Below, piece after piece: positions 13,762 to 23,372 of a stretch of 64,000 bases of DNA. Location: assembly GCF_954871325.1 (NCBI RefSeq), contig NC_088779.1, positions 13,208,846 to 13,272,845 on the forward strand. Direction: 5' to 3'. The position numbers and the translations under genes were made by a program. Position 1 is the stretch's first letter. Every line of letters starts with the position of its first letter. The notes under the pieces were generated by a model. That model saw only the letters and a list, made by a program, of their open reading frames with translations, was not told the DNA's origin and ran no database searches. The stretch is from Gordionus sp. m RMFG-2023 (lineage: Eukaryota > Nematomorpha > Gordioida > Chordodea > Parachordodidae).

Positions 13762-16450
13762 ATGTTTATTCTTCCGTTAAATAAGCATGCTAAAATTTTT
13801 CATGAGGGATATTCCTACAATTATCATAAAACTACGAAAAATTTTAAAAGATATAAATGTAAATTATATAATGCTGAAAAATGCCCAGTTATTTTGTAAT
13901 ATTACAATGAAAATGACTATACATTGGAAAATACGCCTCATATTCATCCTATAAATCCACATGAATATCAAATTGAAAATGCTATAAGCACGATGAAAAG
14001 AAAAGCCTTTGAAACAAATCAAAATACTTGCCAAATATATGCAGAAGAAATGTCTAAATTGTCTCCCGAATCCAGAAAAAGACTTCCGAATGAAGAGAGT
14101 ATCAAGAGGACACTTAGAAATCGCAAAATAAAAAGGTTTCCTCCTATTCCGGCCACATTGGAAGAATTAAGCATTTCAGGTTAAATCATATTTATCTATA
14201 AATAACTTTTAATTGGAAATATCTTTTAATATTAGAGGAGTGGGCTACAACCGGATCTCCCACAAATGAGAGATTTCTTTTGCATGATAATGGCGGAGAT
14301 TCTAATGAACGGATAATTATATTTGCCACCGATTATATGCTTAAAATGCTAGCCGAAACGAAAACTTGGTATATAGACGGGAATTTTAAATTGGCTCCTC
14401 ATTTATTTTTGCAGCTATATGTAATTAGAATACCCTTTAAAACACTGTTTATAACAGCGGCATATTTCTTGTTACAAAGAAAAACGTATACAACATATGA
14501 AGAAATTTTTAAGATTTTACTCGAAAAAGCCCAAGAACGGAATTTAGTCATAGATCCGATAACAATTTTTATGGATTTTGAAAAGGCTGCAATCAATGCC
14601 GTCGAAAATACTCTAGGTTTCTTTTTACGATTTAATTACATCTATATACTATCGAGATATGCTAGGACTTTGATTTTAAAATGTATTTTGGACCGTGGAA
14701 CTTGAAATTTTTTTTAATTCTAATTTCCCTTTTCTGTTGTTTTTAAGAATATTTTAAACGATTTTTTTATGAGTGTAGGATGAACGAACCCATTTCTAGT
14801 AACACTGTGTGACAAATTTTGACTTGATTTTTTGGGAGAAAATAAAATAAACATGTTTTAAGACAGTAAATTCTTAGAAAATAATTCTTCAGAATTAATT
14901 TTATCAAAATTTTTAAATATTTTATTTTTTTCTCCTAATTTATTAATTTTGTAATTTTAATTATCTTATAAACGGAGATTTTTTTTCCGAGGAATTATTT
15001 TTCTAGATTCTTTTTTAATATAGCTTACATTTAATATATTTATTGTGGCTCTCGTTCTCTTCGCTACACTGCACAAGGTACGATTCCCAAACAATTTATT
15101 TTAAATGAAATAGTTACATTTCTCATATTTAAATAAATATATTATGCTAAGCTAACCTATCTCATATTTTACTTTTAATAAACCTTTTATCGGTCTGTTG
15201 TCTCACCCCCTCCTTCATTATTATATAGGATTTAACTTGTAATATACAATAAACTTATTGAATTTAAAACAAATTAAACAATAACTTAAAATTTATCGAA
15301 TTTAAAAACATTTAATGGTAAATCTAAATATATTTCCGCGAATATGAAGTTGATGATTTATTTTCAAAAAAGATAGTCCAGCAGTAGTCCGCCAACATAT
15401 TTATACGATTCTTGCCGGGAATTTAAATTGAAAACTTAAGACCCCCAAAACGAAATTCTTTACCATTTTTCTCAAAAAGCAATCGATAAAAAATTATAAA
15501 AATTAATAAATTTATAAGGAAATATAAGTCTAACACTATCACCAATTTTCAGGGATTTTCATTTGATACTTTTTAAAATATATCCGTATAAAGACCTAAA
15601 TTTTATCATTTTTGAGATTTCGAAAAGTTGCCTTTATACGATAATATTTTTAAAACTTGACGTGAAGGGAAAACTTAGAAAACGAATTCTAACTCAATGT
15701 CAAATTCTGCACCAAAACTTGTTTTTATTTATTTTTTCTCCCATTTTTCTTGTCACACAGTGTAATTAATAAAAATTGATAAAGACATAATAATCTATAT
15801 TTTTTCAACTTTTAGGTAGAGATATCAACATCCAAGGATGTTTTTATCATCTAACTCAATCAACTCATAGAAAGATTCAGGAATTGGGGTTAGAATCATC
15901 ATATCGGAATGATCCAGTGTTATGCTTATTTGCAGCTATGATCGATGGATTAGCATTCTTACCTATACACGATGCCAAACGAGGTATGGAGTATTTAAAA
16001 ACCATTGTATCGGATGAAAACAAAGAATTATTGTTTTATTTTGATAAAAATTATGTGAATGGAGAATTGAGACATGGGAAAAACTCTCAAAGGCAAGTAG
16101 AGCCATTGTTCCCACCAGAAACATGGAATGTGTTCAATGTTACGATTGCTGGGGAAAATCGAACAAACTGTGAAGGATGGAATAACCGATTTAAGCATAT
16201 TGTAGGCAACAAAAAACCGAAGATATGGGAACTACTCGAAAAAATAAGGATGGAAATAGCGGTTGATATGGGAAAAATCGGCCAATGGAATATTGGGACA
16301 TACACTCCCAAAAAAAATCGTATTTATGCAACGAAACAAACTATTTTAAAAAATTTATGCATTGATTATTTAGAAGAGAGAAGGGACTTGCCCAATTTTC
16401 TCTCTTCAATTGGAGAACATATACGTTCTAGAATTGTTTCTTTTGAATAA
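13762..16450 (+). CDS. MULE transposase with FLYWCH finger, copy 1 (one in-frame stop)
   Basis: Three exons fit perfectly in phase: 13762-14179, 14236-14616 and 15816-16450 (1434 nt, 478 codons including the stop). Exon 1 starts with a FLYWCH-type zinc finger (HEGYSYNY, then YKCKLYNAEKCPV, then H-I-H). Exon 2 carries the first two catalytic acidic residues of the MULE DDE domain, in WYIDGNFK and FMDFEKAAINA. Exon 3 begins with the conserved QGCFYHLTQS helix and has the glutamate in CEGWNNRF. The enzyme would cut and paste elements with matching ends in the nucleus. One in-frame TAA at 13897-13899, inside the finger (codon 46), interrupts an otherwise open chain. Intron 1 is 56 bp; intron 2 (14617-15815) is swollen by a small PIF-like element. 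Confidence 0.88.
14803..15762. mobile_element. PIF/Harbinger-like MITE in transposase intron, copy 1
   Basis: A 960-bp non-coding element with inverted ends CACTGTGTGACAA / TTGTCACACAGTG and a 3-bp target duplication TAA (14800-14802 and 15763-15765), as PIF/Harbinger elements make. The inverted similarity continues inward past GGGAGAAAATAAA. No transposase is encoded. The whole MITE lies inside intron 2 of the MULE transposase gene and also occurs in MULE copy 2, so it was carried along when the MULE moved. Confidence 0.7.
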
Positions 16451-17779
16451 TATAATTTATTATTCTATATATCATTTAATAAAATTATAATTATTTCTTT
16501 TCTGTAACTTTTGAAAAAAATTCATAAGCAAAATAATAATTGCTAGATTAGAAAAATATAATACTCACTGCTGATAATCACCTCTGGATGTATTTTGATT
16601 AAAGTGGTCAGCATTTTCATTACTTTTGGCAGTATTTAATTAAAATTGGGCAGTAAAAAATATAATTTTGCAAGTTTTATAGTGATTTTGTATTCAGTCA
16701 GTTAAATTCTTAAAGTAGGTAAATACTTCAGTAAAATAATTTTTATCAAATAGAGGGTATCAGATTGAATTGCTAATTTCCTATTTCGCCACAAAATTTA
16801 TAAAATTATATTATTTAATAGTTTATCCTTGTAAAAACAAAAGTGGGCGCTATTTAAGAGTCAGTAAACTGTGAAAAGCCTTTTATCATATTTCTAAAAA
16901 AATGATTAAAATTTGTGTAAAAATAATTTTTCAATAAATACCTAAAAGTTGATGAAAGTGTGTAAAGGTGAACTAGATTTATTTAACTTTCGTTTTATTA
17001 TTTAAAATCTCAAATCCTCGAAGAAATTTGACTTTAAAAAACATTTCTATTTAATTAAATACTGCAGAGCAGATCTGGGTCACGGGATTTTTTTTCCGGG
17101 GAATTATTTTCCTAGATTCAAATTTACTAGTAATATAATTTGAAAATTGTTCATTTTTGTTTTATATATCTATAAATACATATAAAACATAATCCCAAAA
17201 AATTATTTTCAAAATATTTTTTAGGATAATGCTTAGCACGTAAATATACACGTATAAAACAAAAATGAAGAGATTTTGATAAATAACGCCAGCAATATTT
17301 ACTTTAAAAAATTTCCATTGTTTTACTATTCTAAACCTACTCATAAATTAAACATTAAAGAAACCTAAAATTTTTTTTTAATTTTTAGGTTTTTCATATG
17401 TATATATACCCAAATATAAAAAAAAGTGCTATCCAATCATCATTCCGTTTCTTAAAATGATACATATTAAAACATATAACGCCCTCTAACGGATATATAT
17501 TTGTTAATTTTTAAAATTGAATAAAATGTATATTTGTTTTAATAAGCTAGAAAAATAAATTTCTTACTAATAATATTAAATAAAAATAAAATTATATACT
17601 ATATCATTTAATCAGTATTCTTCATTTATAATAAAAAAATGATTTAAATATATTTTTAAAAAAGTTTAAAAAATTATCATTAAAAAAATATACGTAATAA
17701 ATTTTTGATTGATTTATAATTGATTATGATTGATTGCTTTTTAGCAAAGCAGTTTAGCAATGTAGCAATTCAATATATA

Positions 17780-17998
17780 GTGGGGAATTTTTTTCCGGGG
17801 AATTATTTTCCAGGGGGATTTTATTCCGGGGATTTTTTTTCCGGAGAATTATTTACCTGGGATTTTTTTTCCGGAGAATTATTTACCTGGGAATTATTTT
17901 CCGGGTATTTTTTTTCCTGGGGATTTTTTTTCTGGGGAGTTATTTTCCGGGAATTTTTTTCCGGGATTTTTTTTCCGGGGAATTATTTTCCGGGATTC
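17780..17998 (-). repeat. Right palindromic-core array, copy 1
   Basis: Inverted counterpart of 11796-12030, with the same A/T-spaced core series and ending GGGATTC at the target duplication. Immediately inside it the arm continues with the sequence around GCTTTTTAGCAAAGCAGTTT, which mirrors the left arm. Confidence 0.85.
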
Positions 17999-18917
17999 AT
18001 TATTACTTGCAGATTACACACCGAAAATCGTAATGGCTTTTTTAGCATATTTTCCTTAAGTGAAATGATTTCAGAACTATCACTATCATTTACTATTAAA
18101 TTTGTTTCAATTTCACTTCTAAAAAGTAACGCCAAGTTTAAAGTAGGCCCTTTTTGTACTGAAAGAAATTCAACAGTTTCTTTAAATTTTGAAAGAAATG
18201 CTAATAGTTCTTCTACCAGCTCAGATTCATAATTTGATAAAGTGCTTCCCAATTCTTTCAAACATTATTAATTAAATTCTTATTTAATCCAGATATGCTT
18301 TCTAGCATAATTAATATACTATGTCAACGTGTTGTGACATTGATTTTAAGGTTTTCATATGAGTGGAATTATTGTTATTATTATCATTGGAATTGCCAAT
18401 TTGAAAACGGGTATCCTGGTATGGATCAATGCTGTCAAGATCTAACATGTCTGATGTTAAATCTATTGTACTTAGTCATTTTTTTGATCTTCCTCAATTC
18501 AAATTCAACTTCTGCAGTTTTATATCTTATAGCAGTAATAATTTCTCTAATTCTTTTGCAAAAAAATTTCCAAACTATGGATTTTTTATTATTCAGAGTT
18601 AGGATACTAATATTATTTATAGAATTATTAAATGTAGACATCCATTTTTTAAAATATATAAAATTATGGTAACTTTTGGAATTTTCCGTGATCCGTGATA
18701 TATTGAATTCTATAATGACGTCAATATAATTATGATTTTAGAAAATAAAAATTCATCAAAATCCTGATTGACATTAAAAAAAATTACAACAGTGATGTTG
18801 ACCAATTATTAGAATAAAAAGGTATGAAATTTTTGCGCCGCCCGTGCGCTGCCGATATGAAAATCGGCGGCGTTTTTGAGTAACCAAAAAAGGTAGGCGC
18901 ACAGGTCTACCTATAGG

Positions 18918-20031
18918 TTATATTCAAATTGTATTGAGGCATTTTCCAGGCCCACCTTGGTAAAAAATTATAGGATATTTTTTATTCAAAAAGATAATTG
19001 CTTATGATCCATGATTACCAAAAAGTTCTAAGACTGAAATATGTATGGCTGTAAACTATAAACCAAATTGAATTTGAGAGTGATAATAATCAACACAGAT
19101 GAGATGCCTTTATTTGGTGGATTGCCTTGGATTAACTTTCAATATAGAATATTCCATGCTATGGTTCAAATTAATAAAAAACATTGATAACACAAAGAAA
19201 ACAATAGTGGTATCTGTGGATAGGGAAGTTATTAAAAAGTATAAAGTGGGATATGAAGAAAAACATAGATCACAGTTTAACAGTGAGGAATATTTGGATG
19301 ATTTTGCTGTTTTCATGGTTTTTCTCATATTCAAGGAGAGGTATAGAGCTTTCACAAGATTCTAGAACAGATTTAAAAATGCTTTAAAAGATGTCCAAGA
19401 GGCAAATCATATGGGCAAATATAGTTTCACTAATAAAAGTGCTACAGATGTTAGGCAACAGACTAAAACTAATTTAGATTGGGCAAGACTAGATAAAAGA
19501 TATATAAGAATGAAAAATGTAAGATAAAAGATTTGCAATGAGAGAATACTGCTCCTTAACAATTTGCATTTAAAGCTGGCAGAACAGTATAATTAAGTCA
19601 TGAAGTTCCTTTTTCATATATTATAGGTTCTACTAATAGATCTTTTATAATAGACTCCTGTTGTGAGAACAATTGTCATAGCAACTTGATAAAGCAGGGG
19701 GAGGTTGTTGGATAACTATGAATATTTTTTTTCAAATCATATTTATAATAAACAAAATAATTTCAAATGAACTGAATATTCTATGTATAATATTATTATA
19801 CAAATGCCATCAATTAAATCATAATGTTAAACTTGCCATCATGATTGGTTTGATGCACTAAGGCAAAGTTTGAGAGAATTTGTAATAGATAGTTTGTGTA
19901 TTTAATAAAATAGATACAAAGCCAATGGTGTCTTAAAATTTTTTTAATTTAAATTTATTTGGCTGATAAATATCATTCTTGTTATGAATAAAATATTTTT
20001 TTAAAAAATTATGGACAAATATTTATCTAAC
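18918..20031. other. Unassigned region with coding-like patches
   Basis: Plus-strand patches have a protein-like composition unusual for this AT-rich DNA: about 19098-19180 (DEMPLFGGLPWINFQYRIF), 19363-19527 (DVQEANHMGKYSFTNKSA and TNLDWARLDKRYIRMKN, ending at a possible GTAAGA donor), and about 19834-19905 (HHDWFDALRQSLREFVIDSL). I do not recognise the family. They may be exons of one small-intron gene or of an old pseudogene. The region also lies where the next PSMD3 exon would be expected on the minus strand, but no convincing PSMD3 match was found. Confidence 0.35.
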
Positions 20032-20699
20032 CTTCTAATTTGATCAGCTTGGTTGTTTAATTCATAAATTCTTGCATAATAGAAGTAGCATTTTGCTGCC
20101 AATAAATCTAATGTTCTTCTATTCTGAGAAATCAATTTTTCCATCATATTATCTGCACAACATTTCCCCTATAAGAAAAGTTTACAATAATAGATCATTT
20201 TATTATGAACCTTTTTAAAATCCTTATTGTCTATAAGATGAAGTAATACCAATAAGTGTGTATATATATGAATTTCAGGGATTACATTTCCCTTGATTTT
20301 GTTTATCTTAATTGAATCAGATAATAATGCATCAACCTGCAATTTTAAAGTATTATCAAGAATTAAATTTTGAATACCTCCATGTCATCATTTCCAATAA
20401 ATGTATCGATTGTTTCCTTACTATTAGGATTCAAATAGCTAATTATAGAAGTTAAAATATCATCGGATAACTTTTTCCTAATTGTTATCAATGAACGCAA
20501 AGCTCTTGTCATATACCTTGAATCTCTCAAATTTACAGATTTTTCGATATTTCTAATCTGGTCTTTCAAATCATCTATATAATTGTATTATCAAACAATA
20601 TATATTAAATGCCTAACTAATTATAATCTCTTTAGGATCCAGAACAACTCTAGGTTCTTCTTCTTTCGGTTGAGTTTTTGTTTCGATCAGTATGGCCAT
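20032..20699 (-). CDS. PSMD3: 26S proteasome regulatory subunit PSMD3/Rpn3, N-terminal exons
   Basis: Four phase-consistent exons: 20699-20618 (ATG at 20699), 20574-20378, 20336-20211 and 20168-20032, with GT-AG introns of 43, 41 and 42 bp. The product begins MAILIETKTQPKEEEP. It then matches the N-terminal helical-repeat region of PSMD3 (Rpn3), a non-ATPase scaffold subunit of the 19S lid: RNIEKSVNLRDSRYMTRALR, then EIHIYTHLLVLLHLIDN, then SQNRRTLDLLAAKCYFYYAR. About 180 residues are covered, whereas full-length proteins are about 500. The chain stops at a GT donor after codon phase 2. The PCI-domain half was not found to the left, so the gene either has a long intron leading out of the window or is broken. 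It is divergently paired with ZPR1. Confidence 0.85.
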
Positions 20700-21015
20700 A
20701 TCAATTTTGATTCACCAAGGAAAACTACAACATTAAATATATATTTCTACTAAATCATTGATAAACTTATCCAAATATAATAGTGTAATAATGATAGTGC
20801 CCTCCCCATCTAATAATTCAAAATATTGTCAAATTTCCCTTTAAAATTATACCTTAAAATTTTTCTAAATCAACTCTCATTATAATAGATATTATCACAT
20901 TTCAGAAATTCAAGAGTGCCTTAGCTGTATAAACTAGGCATGAGCTTATTTTTAATTATATAGTCGACAATAATTGCATTTTGACAGCTGTCCCCTGATA
21001 TTTCCTGTTCATCGT

Positions 21016-23323
21016 GTGTAACTAAACTGAGAATTGACAGGAAAACTGCGAATGGAAAGGTAAACTGAGAATAGAAGTATAAATTTATTTATGGTCTATC
21101 AATTATATTTTAAAATATTAAATAATGTATTTGTATTATGTAAATCAAATTTATCCATAATTAAAATTATCTAAATAAAAAAAATAGAATATGGAAGAAA
21201 GAGTAGTTCATAAATTAAAAATATGTATAGAACAGATATGTTAAATAGAAAATATAACATTCATAATAAATTAAAAATTTATAAATGTATTTCGGTTAGA
21301 TGACAGTTTTTAATAAATAAAATATGAATAATATGAGCATAATTCTTTACTTTGGATTAATTTATTTAGTACAAGCTATATAATCATAAAATGAAAAAAA
21401 ATTTAAGTTTCCATCATTATTTTTTGAGTTATGATGTCAATTCGTTTAGACGATTTTTTAGATTTTTGCGATTTTAAAAATATTTTATTTTTTTGACTCA
21501 TTTTGTGTAAACCCAATCATATTAAAATAAAAATAATTTAAGTTTCCATCATTATTTTTTAATTAAATTTTTTATTACCCAATTTATTATTATCAAAACA
21601 TGATTTTACAATTTTTATATGATTCTCTTTCAAATCATATGGTCACTGTAATTCTCTCATATTTTGAACACAATTTAAAGCTATATGTCCAATTTTTTCA
21701 CAATTGAAACACATTCGAGCACCATCCATATTATCATTATTCATATCTATTTGATGTGAAAAAATAGGATCTTTAATTGTACGCACCACAGGATTTACCA
21801 AAATTGGTGGTTTTTGTGGAAAATTTATTTTAAAATTTGCTTCTTTCACTAAGCAATTCTTTTTAATGTGTTCTTTTTAATGTGACCCATAAATCCACAT
21901 CTATGGCACACCAAATCTTTATCTACTCTAACTGTAACATTATCATTATTATTCCGATCACGTGAAAAACAATTTTTTTCACTATGACCAGATTTCCCAC
22001 ACACTTCACAATTTATACTCAAAGTATTATTTCTTTTTTTAAGAAAGTATACTTCACTAGAAAGATTTTTTAAATTTTCTTTCATTTCTCAAATTTCACT
22101 TAAAATTATATATTCATTTTCACTTTGTTCCACATGATTAAGTATATTATTATTCTTTACATTTTCTACAGGTTTTTCAATCATAACCTCAGAAATTTGT
22201 CTTTTAAATTCATTTTCAATTGATAATAAATTATCATTTATATTTTCATATAAAACCCTATTTTCAGAAGAATTATCCTTTATATTTTTAGAATAAACAA
22301 TACTTTCAGGAACATTATAATTATCAATTACTTTAACATTTAACTTTTTTAACTCCAATAAAATTAAATGCAAGCTATTTCTTATATCCTCAGAAAAATC
22401 TGTAGAATTCTCTGATAAATAATTACTTACATTATCAGTATCTGAATATTTTACCCTATTTTCCTTAATTCTTAATGATTTTCTCTTTATTTTATTACTT
22501 AATTGTTTCATTAAAATAAATATTATATATAAACCAAAAAAAATTAATGCCGATATCAAATTATTTTTCAAATCCACCCTATTAAAATTCGAAATAAAAA
22601 TTTTATTAAAGTTACTCTTAAAATTTGCCATTTTATTAATATTATACTTATTATAATTATCATTAAAATAAAAAGCCATTTTTTCATTAATTACCCAAAA
22701 TTTAAAATTTATCTCATATATTTCTAATTTTAATCCAAAAAATCTTACTATTGCGTTGTGTATACCAAAAAAAATCAACAAAAATATTTTTAAAAAAAAA
22801 TATTCTTTTACCTTATATCCAGTTAGAAAAGTTTATTAGAAGAACTAGGAACCCTTTCCTTTGCGTTGTTTTCTTACGTGGAACTTTGTCCAATAATTCT
22901 TCTTATTATATACTCTCTATTTTTTTCAGGAACTCGGTTATGATATATTTTCTTTTTCAGAATTTCCCTAATAAGTGTTTCGATTCTGGTTAGATGGCAC
23001 CAATTTGTGAGATATGGTTTTTATTAAAATTTCAATACCAAAAAAATTATCAAAAGTCAAAAGTTAAAAGTAAAAAAAATACAAAGTCAATTTAATATCA
23101 CTTCTCGAAAAATTACTAAATATAAATATATTATAATGTATATGTATGAATATATATCATAATAGTACAAAACTACAACATGGATAAATTTGATTACATA
23201 ATAAAAACATTTTATTTTTAAAATAAAATTGATAGGCTATAAAATAAAAATATATTTTACCCATCTATTCTCAGTATACCTGTCCATTCGTAGTTTACCT
23301 GTCAATTCTCAGTTTATTTACAC
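21016..23323. mobile_element. Inverted-repeat element between PSMD3 and ZPR1
   Basis: Inverted ends of about 150 bp (21016-21165 and roughly 23175-23323). Each outer part has three tandem 18-19-bp units of the form TAAACTGAGAATTGACAGG, with variants such as AACTGCGAATGGAAAGG. The ends are therefore again made of short repeats, as in the MULE foldbacks nearby, though the unit differs. I see no transposase and no convincing target duplication. The interior carries a gag-like zinc-knuckle fossil on the minus strand. The element occupies about 2.3 kb of the 2.67 kb between the PSMD3 and ZPR1 start codons. Confidence 0.65.
21643..23010 (-). mobile_element. Gag-like zinc-knuckle retroelement fossil
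   Basis: On the minus strand lies an upstream region with one hydrophobic segment (ISALIFFGLYIIFILM) and a long polar, helix-prone stretch (about 22089-22781), followed by three CCHC-type knuckles (NCEVCGKSGHSEKNC, CHRCGFMGHIKKN, CFNCEKIGHIALNC; about 21650-22020). A TTGGTGCCATCTAACC stretch at about 22995-23010 resembles the primer-site neighbourhood of LTR elements, as also seen in the gypsy fossil of this window. No reverse transcriptase is present. It is broken; family and age are uncertain. Confidence 0.5.
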
Positions 23324-23372
23324 CGAATTCAGCTATTTTATTTATTAGACATACAAAACATTGAAAAAATTG

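Larger units (their letters stand above)
11796..17998 (+). mobile_element. MULE foldback transposon, copy 1
   Basis: A 6203-bp element inserted in the hAT transposase and flanked by a perfect 9-bp target duplication ATTATTACT (11787-11795 and 17999-18007), the length typical of Mutator-like elements. The left end begins GGTAAGCGG; the right end, read inward, begins GAATCCCGG. From there both ends continue as the same array of TTCC(C)CGGAA cores. Arms of about 750 bp (roughly 11796-12560 and 17230-17998) are inverted copies of each other. The plus strand encodes a three-exon FLYWCH-MULE transposase. The interior left part (12484-12950) holds about three diverged copies of a 150-bp unit, and a short extra core array lies at 12950-13030. 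Confidence 0.92.
11289..18680 (-). pseudogene. hAT transposase remnants, interrupted
   Basis: Minus-strand pieces of a ZBED/SCAND3-like hAT transposase. At 17998-18261 a helical segment (SELVEELLAFLSKFKETVEFLS, split here as SELVEELLAFLS + KFKETVEFLS) matches the region before the catalytic E. At about 11620-11750 lies LLASLLDPRFQKLTIVSKYL, the widely conserved LDPRF segment. At about 11289-11470 lies VFSTAGLTLNSRGSLLS, the C-terminal dimerisation motif. The MULE foldback separates the first piece from the second. Frame changes between the last two pieces show that the gene was decaying. It cannot encode an active transposase as it stands. Confidence 0.75.
11002..18909 (-). mobile_element. 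Ac-like hAT transposon, split by a MULE foldback
   Basis: The termini are TAGACCTGTGCGCC at 11002 and its reverse complement ending at 18909. The element is flanked by perfect 8-bp target duplications CCTATAGG (10994-11001 and 18910-18917). An 8-bp duplication and a TAG..-type terminus are characteristic of the hAT superfamily, in particular Ac-like members. GC-rich subterminal motifs (CGGCGG/GCCGCC) occur near both ends. Without the 6.2-kb MULE insertion at 11796-17998 the hAT would be about 1.7 kb, so it is probably already internally deleted. Transposase remnants run on the minus strand on both sides of the insertion. Confidence 0.88.

Noticed and set aside
19110-19355. Minus-strand frame in the expected PSMD3 region
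   Set aside because: No resemblance to the PSMD3 helical or PCI regions; composition is typical of chance.
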